A DNA stretch of 25,483 bases from a virus: positions 1-25,483 of IMG/VR virus record IMGVR_UViG_3300043466_000510. One strand, given 5' to 3'. The notes beneath the pieces are model-generated. The model worked only from the letters and a program-made list of their open reading frames with translations. It was not told the origin of the DNA and made no database searches. A program made the position numbers and the translations under genes. This document shows positions 1-5,110 of the stretch, piece by piece; the first letter of the stretch is position 1; each line of letters opens with the position of its first letter.

Positions 1-26
1 TTGGATAACTCGCAGATTGTACGCAT
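1..26 (-). CDS. Possible start of a gene cut by the left edge
   Basis: An ATG at 26-24 on the minus strand opens eight codons (MRTICELS) that run off the window. It lies 21 bases after the stop of the 77-aa gene, the spacing expected for another gene in the same minus-strand series. Too little is visible to assign a function. If the molecule were circular, this frame would continue without a stop into the terminase fragment at the right edge (see findings). Confidence 0.25.
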
Positions 27-47
27 ATAAACTTGCGTGGGTAGGTG

Positions 48-281
48 CTATCTAATTTCTTCATAACTAATTTGATTATTTATTTTGTTTAATAAATTAA
101 CTGATTCGTTAAAGTCCAAAATCCAACTATACATTCCCCTTTCAATATGCAACTGCAAAAAATGTTTTATAGCTGCTGCTTCTTTTGCATCCATAAGATA
201 GATTCCGCTTCCAATTAGATTTCTTTTCAATTCAAAATCCTCAAGGTTCTTTCCGTAGATCTCAATTTTTTTGTACTGCAT
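48..281 (-). CDS. Hypothetical protein, 77 aa
   Basis: I do not recognise this family. The protein is small, soluble and mixed in charge, with a short N-terminal beta-like stretch (KKIEIYGKNL) followed by likely helices, including AKEAAAIKHFLQL near residue 33. No membrane segment, signal peptide or metal motif is visible. It starts at ATG 281, two bases after the stop of the 66-aa gene, so the two are probably translated from one message. Its position in a run of short minus-strand genes suggests an early accessory phage protein, but that is only context. Confidence 0.65.
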   Translation of the reverse strand: MQYKKIEIYGKNLEDFELKRNLIGSGIYLMDAKEAAAIKHFLQLHIERGMYSWILDFNESVNLLNKINNQISYEEIR

Positions 282-283
282 AA

Positions 284-484
284 TCAGATAACTTGAAAGA
301 TAAAAGCTTCAACTCCGTTTACATGATACTTGCCTGCATAAGCGTGGCAGTAGCCGTGTTCATCTTTGTGGTATTTAATCCCACGTGTGTGAGCGTAATC
401 AATGACAGTTGCGTTGGCCTGCTCTAATGATTCGCAGTTGATGGCTTGTTGATGAAAGCCTTTGAAAATGTGAACTTGATACAT
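284..484 (-). CDS. Hypothetical protein, 66 aa
   Basis: This is a small protein of unknown function. It is rich in His, Tyr and Ala and reads like a compact alpha/beta domain: a strand (YQVHIFKGF), a helix (LEQANATVIDYAHTRG) and two strands ending in EAFIFQV. No catalytic motif is evident. The ATG at 484 is preceded by an A-rich leader (AACTAAAAAAAAC just upstream), the kind used instead of a Shine-Dalgarno site in Bacteroidota. It is followed almost directly by the 77-aa gene. Probably an accessory phage gene of the early type. Confidence 0.65.
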   Translation of the reverse strand: MYQVHIFKGFHQQAINCESLEQANATVIDYAHTRGIKYHKDEHGYCHAYAGKYHVNGVEAFIFQVI

Positions 485-521
485 AATGTTTTTTTTAGTT
501 GTTTGTTTGTTGTTTAGTGAT

Positions 522-540
522 GTGCGTTGTAGAGCCGCAC
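522..540. other. Small hairpin between two minus-strand genes
   Basis: GTGCG at 522-526 pairs perfectly with CGCAC at 536-540 across a 9-nt loop, in the 69-base gap between the 81-aa and 66-aa genes. On the minus strand no U-run follows, so it is not a clear terminator. It may be a processing or leader element of the downstream gene. Confidence 0.35.
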
Positions 541-553
541 CCCTCTTTTATTT

Positions 554-799
554 TTAGAAACCCATTTCAATTTTTAAAAGAGCAACTTTCATTTGTGGGT
601 TTTTATATGCTAATACTGCATCATCAAACGTTTTATAATCTTTTCCCATACTTCTTCTACCGTATGAATCATTATAAATTGAAATATAATTAAAATTTCC
701 TTTAACTACTAAAATAGTCCATTGAGTTTTACCAATTACTACTTTATGTGATGTGTAAGTAGTTCCTTGTTTTTCGATTACTTTAACTGTTGTTTCCAT
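554..799 (-). CDS. Hypothetical protein, 81 aa
   Basis: This is a small soluble protein of unknown function. The sequence alternates polar and hydrophobic residues (TVKVIEKQGTTYTSHKVVIG, then QWTILVVKGNFNYISIYN), suggesting a small beta-sheet followed by a C-terminal helix (FDDAVLAYKNPQMKVALLKI). It is the first gene behind the strong minus-strand promoter at 829-858, with a leader of about 25 bases that is A-rich and has no Shine-Dalgarno site. That promoter implies it is well expressed, perhaps early. No homologue comes to mind. Confidence 0.65.
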   Translation of the reverse strand: METTVKVIEKQGTTYTSHKVVIGKTQWTILVVKGNFNYISIYNDSYGRRSMGKDYKTFDDAVLAYKNPQMKVALLKIEMGF

Positions 800-824
800 T
801 GTGTTTGTTTTTTTGTTCGTTTGT

Positions 825-858
825 TTGACAAATGTATAAATAAATTTTGATTTGTCAA
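825..858. repeat. Perfect 9-bp inverted repeat over promoter (operator candidate)
   Basis: TTGACAAAT at 825-833 and ATTTGTCAA at 850-858 are perfect inverted copies separated by 16 bp. The arms contain both the -33 TTG and the -7 region of the minus-strand promoter. A dimeric repressor or activator bound here would act directly on it. The symmetry also puts TTGAC and a near-match AAATTTTG on the plus strand, so weak bidirectional activity is possible. Confidence 0.5.
829..858 (-). promoter_or_regulatory. Bacteroidota-type promoter for the minus-strand genes
   Basis: Read on the minus strand, TTG at 858-856 lies 19 bp upstream of TACATTTG at 836-829. This matches the Bacteroidota consensus (-33 TTG, -7 TAnnTTTG). 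Transcription would begin near 823 and read the 81-aa gene and probably the next two. Confidence 0.65.
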
Positions 859-882
859 TAGTTTTATCAAATTATTTTTAGT

Positions 883-909
883 TTTCCAATGTTTACAATG
901 GTTTCCAAT
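883..909. repeat. Direct repeat TTTCCAAT, possible operator sites
   Basis: TTTCCAAT occurs at 883-890 and again at 902-909, 19 bp apart or roughly two helical turns. An imperfect palindrome (CCAATG...CAATGG) lies between and across the copies. The pair sits in the divergent intergenic region just before the plus-strand genes begin, so it is a reasonable binding site for a regulator. I see no clear TAnnTTTG promoter for the plus strand here. Confidence 0.3.
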
Positions 910-980
910 ATGATTTTTTTTTTGATGAGTGTCACAATTATGATTAAATTAGATGCGTGAAAGGAAAAATCTTACATAGT

Positions 981-1352
981 ATGAAGCCACGTGCGAAAAA
1001 ACCCTTCGCAGGAGAGGCAGGATTGCAGCAATCCATTATCCAATACATCAAGATGTCTTATCCAAACGCACTTTATTGCGCATCAGCAGGAGGAATGTTC
1101 ACGTCAATGAAGCAGGCCATTAAGATGAAGGCTACCGGATACGTGAAAGGATTTCCTGATCTCCAAATTTGTGAGCCAGTTGGTAAATACTTTGGTTTAT
1201 TTATTGAGGTAAAGACCGAAAAGGGTGTGGTATCAAAGGAGCAAAAGGAATGGATCAAAGAACTGAACAAAAGGGGTTATTATGCTACTTATGTAAAAGG
1301 ATTTGAGGCAGCTCAAAAAATTATAGATGATTATTTCAAAGGCGCAATATGA
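981..1352 (+). CDS. VRR-NUC domain nuclease
   Basis: This is a small PD-(D/E)XK-fold nuclease of the VRR-NUC family, about 123 aa, which is the size of a stand-alone phage VRR-NUC. Counting from ATG 981, the active-site residues are the PD in GFPDL (59-60), E76 and K78 in IEVK, and Q88 in the helix KEQKEWIKELN. An SAGGM segment near residue 35 and the final helix fit the family. Such proteins cleave branched or structured DNA and are common in phage replication or packaging regions; the exact substrate here is unknown. An in-frame GTG at 957 would add eight residues. I prefer the ATG because the family domain starts right after it. It overlaps the sigma-factor gene by 26 bases. Confidence 0.8.
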   Translation: MKPRAKKPFAGEAGLQQSIIQYIKMSYPNALYCASAGGMFTSMKQAIKMKATGYVKGFPDLQICEPVGKYFGLFIEVKTEKGVVSKEQKEWIKELNKRGYYATYVKGFEAAQKIIDDYFKGAI

Positions 1353-1809
1353 GCAGCATAGAAGGTTAGCAATCAACCTTTGCGGTGGTAATGTATATGA
1401 GGCAGATGACCTTCTGCACGATACACTCCTTTGCATTTTTGAGAATAAGTCAACTATAAAAAACTCCGAGCATTACATTAACCACGCTTTGAAGATAGCG
1501 CATTGGAGTAATCGCAGTCATTACCATAACACAATTCGCAAGTTCAACCAAATGAGTGATGAACCAACGGAATCACAACTGCGAGATTTTGAAAGTGTGG
1601 AGGTGTGGCTTGGGGACCGTATCACAAATGAGCAACTTGATATCTTGATTTCACGTTTGCCAATGCTCGAGCGTGAAGTCTTTTACTTGTATGCCTTAAA
1701 CGATTTCAGCTATCAAACGTTATCTGATGAGACTGGGATTCCAAAGAAGGCACTATATAATTTTGTCAAATACGCAAAAAACGAAATAAGAAAAGCAATA
1801 GTCATATGA
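1327..1809 (+). CDS. Sigma-70-family RNA polymerase sigma factor
   Basis: This is a 160-aa protein with the layout of a small (ECF-like) sigma factor. A region-2-like helix bundle spans about residues 12-72, with EADDLLHDTLLCIFE matching the core-binding helix. A helix-turn-helix region 4 spans about 105-157, with LPMLEREVFYLYALNDFSYQ followed by the recognition helix GIPKKALYNFVKYAKNEI. It would redirect host RNA polymerase, most likely to phage promoters. It starts at ATG 1327 inside the end of the nuclease gene and ends with an ATGA overlap into the zinc-ribbon gene, so the group is translationally coupled. Its position ahead of the virion genes makes it a candidate late-gene regulator, which is inference. 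Confidence 0.75.
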   Translation: MIISKAQYEQHRRLAINLCGGNVYEADDLLHDTLLCIFENKSTIKNSEHYINHALKIAHWSNRSHYHNTIRKFNQMSDEPTESQLRDFESVEVWLGDRITNEQLDILISRLPMLEREVFYLYALNDFSYQTLSDETGIPKKALYNFVKYAKNEIRKAIVI

Positions 1810-2303
1810 TAAACAAAATCATTCAGATGGCAAATGAACGGATGCATATATGCATTGAGTGTCCTGTATACAATTCCACTACTCGAACGTGTGGGATGCC
1901 ATTAAACAAACTTAATCCATTCGCACAACCAGTTACCCTGGATGGAGTGACCTTTAAGCCTTGCGGTTGTTTCCTTGACTTAAAAACAAAGATGAGTTTT
2001 GCTGATTGTCCTGCACGGAAATGGCCGAAGATTGTGGATGCGGAATTGGTAGAACAAGCGAAAGCATTAGTTGATGAGGTAAAGCGCACCAATGTCCTTT
2101 CTGATGGCAATAGAAAGCTATTGACTCAATTAGATACCATAATGAAGGGTACTAACACAAAGACGAGCAGCTGCATTCCGTGCGTCAATAAAATAATTGA
2201 TGAACTCAATAACCAATTAAAAAGGGAGGAAGTGCTACCTACTGAAGAAGAAACCCCACAACCGAAAAAACGTGGAAGAAAATCAAGAAAATCAGGAGTA
2301 TGA
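1806..2303 (+). CDS. Cysteine-rich zinc-ribbon-like protein
   Basis: The 165-aa protein has a cysteine-rich N-terminal half: C16-x2-C19, C29, C53-x-C55 and C68 in CPARKWP, consistent with one or two zinc sites. A helical middle follows, then another CxxC at 123-126 (SSCIPC) and a strongly basic tail (KKRGRKSRKSG) resembling an AT-hook or DNA-binding tail. Similar Cys-rich proteins ending in CPxxKW occur in Bacteroidota phages without a defined role. It overlaps the sigma-factor stop (ATGA), suggesting a shared regulatory or DNA-handling role. Function not known. Confidence 0.7.
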   Translation: MINKIIQMANERMHICIECPVYNSTTRTCGMPLNKLNPFAQPVTLDGVTFKPCGCFLDLKTKMSFADCPARKWPKIVDAELVEQAKALVDEVKRTNVLSDGNRKLLTQLDTIMKGTNTKTSSCIPCVNKIIDELNNQLKREEVLPTEEETPQPKKRGRKSRKSGV

Positions 2304-2497
2304 TGAGCCTGCTACATTTTTGTTTTATGTCCTATTTACTGATAGGCTTATCACTTATTGGACTGATGGCCGTGATGATCCTAAAGCAAACCCTACGTTT
2401 TTCAGTTGAGAATATTTTGGGTATGATGTTTACCGCTTTTTGCTGGCCAGTTGTTTTGGCAATGACAATAGTCGAATTGTTCAAAACTAAAGATTAA
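2300..2497 (+). CDS. Small two-helix membrane protein
   Basis: The 65-aa protein is almost entirely hydrophobic, with two likely membrane helices (about residues 6-27 and 37-58) joined by a short polar loop (KQTLRFSVEN) and a charged tail (FKTKD). Its ATG overlaps the stop of the zinc-ribbon gene. The role is unknown; superinfection exclusion or envelope modification is possible for such phage proteins, but nothing in the sequence proves it. It is the last gene before the structured RNA region. Confidence 0.6.
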   Translation: MMSLLHFCFMSYLLIGLSLIGLMAVMILKQTLRFSVENILGMMFTAFCWPVVLAMTIVELFKTKD

Positions 2498-2526
2498 CTT
2501 TATAGGCAACCATTTAACTGAATTAC

Positions 2527-2534
2527 TATCTTTG
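2527..2534 (+). promoter_or_regulatory. -7 box of a promoter for the structured RNA
   Basis: TATCTTTG matches TAnnTTTG exactly. Initiation would fall about 4-7 bases later, at 2538-2541, precisely where the first stem of the RNA (TGTTCAGG) begins. I see no good -33 TTG at the usual spacing, so the promoter may need an activator or the phage sigma factor. Confidence 0.55.
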
Positions 2535-2537
2535 TAG

Positions 2538-2871
2538 TGTTCAGGAGTTACAAGTATTGCCCCTTTCATTTTAACCCTGAACAGTTATAATGATTGGGGC
2601 ATTCTCTTTTTATTGGCGGTGCAAATACGCTTGGGTAAAAGGAGTAGCGTTACAAGGGGATGATGGCACAGCGCAGCGGTAGCATTAAGGACAAAGCCGC
2701 AAGACCATCACACGAGCCGAGAATCGTGTTAAAGTAGTGTCCAAGTCAAAGGTCATCGGTGATACTTTGAAACTTGAAGGTGAGGGACTCATTCGACAGA
2801 TTGATTGTCTTAGCATCTAAAAGGGAGTGACTGCTGAGGTGAAAGTCAGTAGGATATTCTCATTCCCTTTT
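2538..2871 (+). ncRNA. Candidate structured non-coding RNA, about 330 nt
   Basis: This stretch has no plausible reading frame. At 2641-2700 it is far richer in G+C (34 of 60 bases) than its AT-rich surroundings, a mark of structured RNA. Stems I can trace by hand: 2538-2545 with 2576-2583, interleaved with 2558-2563 with 2596-2601 (an H-type pseudoknot); 2627-2631/2646-2650; 2661-2666/2705-2710 enclosing 2676-2680/2696-2700; 2710-2715/2724-2729; 2742-2751/2765-2776 with a two-base bulge; 2779-2784/2788-2793; 2795-2799/2805-2809; and a closing 12-bp stem 2819-2830/2860-2871 holding an inner 7-bp hairpin (2831-2837/2846-2852). A promoter box ends just before it. The last stem runs into TTTT, so it may end transcription. 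It is not a tRNA, tmRNA or RNase P RNA by the landmarks I know. Confidence 0.6.
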
Positions 2872-2908
2872 GGTTCAGGATCTATTCTCTAGATTAATTA
2901 ATATTACT

Positions 2909-2916
2909 TATATTTG
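2909..2916 (+). promoter_or_regulatory. -7 box of a promoter for the 126-aa gene
   Basis: TATATTTG fits TAnnTTTG exactly, in a very AT-rich stretch following a small hairpin (ATCTA/TAGAT at 2880-2894). Transcription would start at about 2920-2923, on top of the first ATG of the next gene, implying a leaderless message or use of a later ATG. Confidence 0.5.
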
Positions 2917-2919
2917 TAT

Positions 2920-3300
2920 ATGATAAAGAAAATGATAACAACTTTGAAAAGTAGAAATTCAATGAAACCAATTGAATACTTATTTACTGATGGTATATTC
3001 AATTCAAAATTTTATTTGTATGAAGATGCAGATGGTTTCAAATGGATAGCCAAATACCCATTTAATCCATTGTTGAACAAAAGAACATTTCACTATACTC
3101 AAAATGGTCAACAGTGGGTTTGTAATGATGGAATATTAAAACATTATCCAGAACATAATACGTGGGTTGTATCTTGGGGTGGTAAATCTCAAGAAATATC
3201 AAACACAGTAGACACATCAAATTTTATTGAAGGTGCTTTGATTAATGTAATAAATAAATATTCACCTTCTGAGAAAAAAGTTAGATCATTTCCAATATGA
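2920..3300 (+). CDS. Hypothetical protein, 126 aa, moron-like
   Basis: The family is not recognised. The protein is rich in aromatic residues and Asn, with beta-like stretches (SKFYLYEDADGFKWIAKYPF, TFHYTQNGQQWVCNDG, NTWVVSWGGKSQEIS), suggesting a compact beta domain. No membrane segment is visible. Alternative starts are ATG 2932 and ATG 2962; 2962 would leave a leader of about 40 bases behind the promoter at 2909. Having its own promoter, standing next to the structured RNA and interrupting two gene runs make it moron-like. Its stop overlaps the next ATG by four bases, so readthrough into the following genes is likely. Confidence 0.6.
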   Translation: MIKKMITTLKSRNSMKPIEYLFTDGIFNSKFYLYEDADGFKWIAKYPFNPLLNKRTFHYTQNGQQWVCNDGILKHYPEHNTWVVSWGGKSQEISNTVDTSNFIEGALINVINKYSPSEKKVRSFPI

Positions 3301-3653
3301 TAATCCTTCCCGCACAAATCGAATCAATCAAAAGTCGTAAAGATAAAACTACGGCCATTGTAATAGGCACTAATGAACTTACTCCAGCTACTGCAGGTCA
3401 ACTATTCAGCCTTCAAAATTCATTCGTCTATTGTGCGATAAAAGAGGAGGAGTTTGCTACTAATGAAAGGGACATTCTTAATGACCTTAAAGCTGATTTT
3501 GAGATAGAGCGAAAGAGTAATGGTCAAAGGTTAAGGAACATCCTTTATAAGCTATGGGAAAGCGATAAGGAGGGGTTTCTTACCTTTACTAAATACTATG
3601 ACCATAAGATGGAACAACTAATAAATCACTTCAAAAGTAAATTAGAATTGTAA
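3297..3653 (+). CDS. Hypothetical phage protein, 118 aa
   Basis: The N-terminus (IILPAQIESIKSRKDKTTAI) followed by an SPA-like segment (ELTPATAGQLFSLQN) resembles a small protein I know from Bacteroidota phages near terminase and head-tail genes, where it has no assigned role. The first half reads as a beta domain ending in FVYCAIKEEEF and the second half is a charged helix pair with a C-terminal KYYDHKMEQLINHFK. No catalytic motif is seen. It overlaps the upstream gene by four bases and leads into the terminase-small-like gene 23 bases downstream, so an early-packaging or DNA-binding role is possible but unproven. Confidence 0.65.
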   Translation: MIILPAQIESIKSRKDKTTAIVIGTNELTPATAGQLFSLQNSFVYCAIKEEEFATNERDILNDLKADFEIERKSNGQRLRNILYKLWESDKEGFLTFTKYYDHKMEQLINHFKSKLEL

Positions 3654-3676
3654 GTATCAACAAAATTCAATCGCAT

Positions 3677-3967
3677 ATGCCATTTGAAAAAGGAAAATCG
3701 GGTAACCCAAACGGTAAACCTCCAGGTGCTAAAGGTCAAAAGACTTTGCAATGGGAGGCATTGGGCGAATCAATCACCGGTCAACAAGCGGAGCAGTTCA
3801 ATGACTTCTTGAATAAGTTGTGGGGTTCACGTAATGATGAGGATAAGATGATTGCATCAGAATTATATCTCAAGACACTTGAATACTTCAAACCAAAACA
3901 AGCGAGAAACACGATTGTGGGTGATGCTGATGCGCCAGTACAAATAATAATAAGTGATAAGTTATGA
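3677..3967 (+). CDS. Terminase small subunit-like protein (DUF5681-type N-terminus)
   Basis: The protein opens with KGKSGNPNGKPPGAKGQKT, the basic KGxSGNPNGRPxG motif seen at the start of DUF5681-type phage proteins that usually precede the large terminase gene. A helical body follows, ending with LEYFKPKQARNTIVGD, also typical of the family. At 96 aa it is in the usual range. The likely role is DNA recognition for packaging. It is odd that the next genes are small unknowns and a tail chaperone, while the large subunit is about 21 kb away on the opposite strand. The small-subunit assignment rests on family resemblance alone. Confidence 0.55.
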   Translation: MPFEKGKSGNPNGKPPGAKGQKTLQWEALGESITGQQAEQFNDFLNKLWGSRNDEDKMIASELYLKTLEYFKPKQARNTIVGDADAPVQIIISDKL

Positions 3968-4185
3968 AGGTGACATACGAATTTACCGATGAGGACAATG
4001 AGGAATTGGAGTTGTTCCAACAATCAAGAAAACTATGGGTGACCTTTTGGGAAGTAGAGCAGGAGCTTCGCAGTTGGACTAAATACAATTCACAAAATCT
4101 TCCATCCGAAGAACTCGAAGGTGTGGATAAATTCCGTACAAGATTTTACGAGATAATAAATGAAAATCAAATAAAGTTAGACTGA
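3964..4185 (+). CDS. Hypothetical acidic protein, 73 aa
   Basis: This is a small acidic, mostly helical protein (TDEDNEELELFQQSRKLW, then a helix VEQELRSWTKYN and a C-terminal helix VDKFRTRFYEIINENQ). It has no cysteines, membrane segment or known motif. It overlaps the terminase-small-like gene by four bases and shares its last base with the ATG of the next gene, so it is translated in series with them. It could be a packaging or DNA-binding accessory protein, by position only. Confidence 0.65.
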   Translation: MKVTYEFTDEDNEELELFQQSRKLWVTFWEVEQELRSWTKYNSQNLPSEELEGVDKFRTRFYEIINENQIKLD

Positions 4186-4358
4186 TGGAACATCAAGAAG
4201 TTAACCAACAAGCGCATTCAGCGTTTACTATCGCGGTATTATTCGGGATGTGGTTACAACAAAAGGAGCAACGTAAACGATTAGCAAAGGCAAAGATTAC
4301 CGAACTTTACTCCGAATGGATTACCGAACTTTCCAAGAAGCTTCCCGACAATGAATAA
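4185..4358 (+). CDS. Small protein, 57 aa, with hydrophobic segment
   Basis: ATG 4185 shares its A with the TGA of the previous gene (TGATG), and its stop lies eight bases into the chaperone gene, a strongly coupled arrangement. The protein has a polar start (MEHQEVNQQAH), a short hydrophobic stretch (SAFTIAVLFGMWL, residues 12-24) and a basic helical tail (QQKEQRKRLAKAKI). That is the layout of a small bitopic membrane protein or an amphipathic helix. The codons look like those of its neighbours. No family is recognised. Confidence 0.6.
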   Translation: MEHQEVNQQAHSAFTIAVLFGMWLQQKEQRKRLAKAKITELYSEWITELSKKLPDNE

Positions 4359-4968
4359 GATAAAAGTATCACTTGACTATAATAACATAACGGTAAAGCA
4401 GTATGTTGATTTCATTTTAAATGATGGTAATGAGGTAGGTCAAGTGTCAGCTATTCTCGGACAGTCAAAAGACTTTGTAAGGCAGTTAGCACCAGATCAA
4501 TTGCAAAATGCAATCAATGCATTTCGTTCTATTATAGAACAACCACAAGCTTCAAAACAAAACAGATGGAAAGACTACGGATTCGTTCCCGACATCAACG
4601 CTATCTCATTTGGTGAGTGGCTTGACCTTGATTCCAACTGCAAAGACTTTCCCAAGAACCTCAACAAGATACTTGCCATCCTTTATAGACCAATCAGTAA
4701 CCAACTTGGCAATAAGTACACCATTGAGCCTTACACTTCAGCACATCTAAAAAATGCAGATGACTTCAATGAGATGCCTTTATCAATTGCAAACGGAGCA
4801 TTGGTTTTTTTTTCGATTATAGAAAAAGAATTGGTGAACACTTCGCTTCAGTATTTGGATTCACAAGTGATGACGAATCTGAAGGAAGCGATGATGATGA
4901 TGGAGGAGGCATTGCAACAAGCGAACTCTCATCAAAGTACGGATGGTTTCACGTCATTGAAGAATTAG
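4351..4968 (+). CDS. Tail assembly chaperone, short (zero-frame) form
   Basis: This 205-aa protein has the features of the Bacteroidota phage tail assembly chaperone: an N-terminal KIKVSLDYNNITVKQYVDF, a central FGEWLDLD and the segment LNKILAILYRPI followed by YTIEPY. It would bind the tape measure protein during tail assembly (role analogous to lambda gpG). The zero frame runs past the frameshift site at 4806-4812 for about 50 codons before stopping at 4966-4968. That extension has an odd run of Met codons (ATG repeated at 4891-4902) because the -1 frame is the one under selection there. It overlaps the 57-aa gene by eight bases. Confidence 0.75.
   Translation: MNKIKVSLDYNNITVKQYVDFILNDGNEVGQVSAILGQSKDFVRQLAPDQLQNAINAFRSIIEQPQASKQNRWKDYGFVPDINAISFGEWLDLDSNCKDFPKNLNKILAILYRPISNQLGNKYTIEPYTSAHLKNADDFNEMPLSIANGALVFFSIIEKELVNTSLQYLDSQVMTNLKEAMMMMEEALQQANSHQSTDGFTSLKN
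4806..4812 (+). promoter_or_regulatory. Programmed -1 frameshift (slippery) site
   Basis: In the zero frame the codons are GTT TTT TTT TCG, giving the slippery heptamer T_TTT_TTT within a run of nine T (4805-4813). Slipping back one base lets translation continue as TTC GAT TAT AGA in the -1 frame. I did not find an obvious downstream pseudoknot by eye. Confidence 0.65.
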
Positions 4969-5096
4969 CGGATAGGGATATCACTAAATTTGATGCCATC
5001 ACTAACACGCAAGCCTCAACAATCTTTGCGCATCTATCGTATCGGATAGATTATTTTAACTTTCAAAAACAATTACTGACTAAAAACAACCATTAA
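4812..5096 (+). CDS. Tail assembly chaperone, -1 frame extension (GT-like long form)
   Basis: The -1 frame is open from 4773 to the TAA at 5094-5096, with no ATG start, so it needs the frameshift at 4806-4812. It adds about 94 residues to the first 154 of the chaperone, a 248-aa protein. The extension has an acidic linker (SDDESEGSDDDDGGG) and a C-terminal domain with KYGWFHVIEELADRDITKFD and a final helix. This matches the C-terminal part I know from Bacteroidota phage chaperones (WGWY...ITKFDEIT). This frame has the third-base habits of its neighbours, unlike the zero frame. The arrangement parallels lambda gpG/gpGT. A sequencing error in the T-run is the main alternative. Confidence 0.7.
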   Translation, partial: FDYRKRIGEHFASVFGFTSDDESEGSDDDDGGGIATSELSSKYGWFHVIEELADRDITKFDAITNTQASTIFAHLSYRIDYFNFQKQLLTKNNH

Positions 5097-5110
5097 AGCT
5101 ACTTAACTAT

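Noticed and set aside
953-979. ATG at 953 as the start of the nuclease gene
   Set aside because: It is in another frame and meets TAG after eight codons; the nuclease frame starts at GTG 957 or ATG 981.
2662-2700. tRNA D-arm-like sequence (AGCGCAGCGGTAGCA) in the structured RNA
   Set aside because: No anticodon stem, T-arm with TTCGA at the right distance, or CCA-type acceptor stem can be fitted around it; the bases pair better in the 2676-2700 stem.
2834-2850. GAGGTGAAAGTC resembling the RNase P RNA motif GAGGAAAGTC
   Set aside because: The partner motif ACAGA occurs before rather than after it, the other conserved regions are absent, and these bases form the local hairpin 2831-2852.
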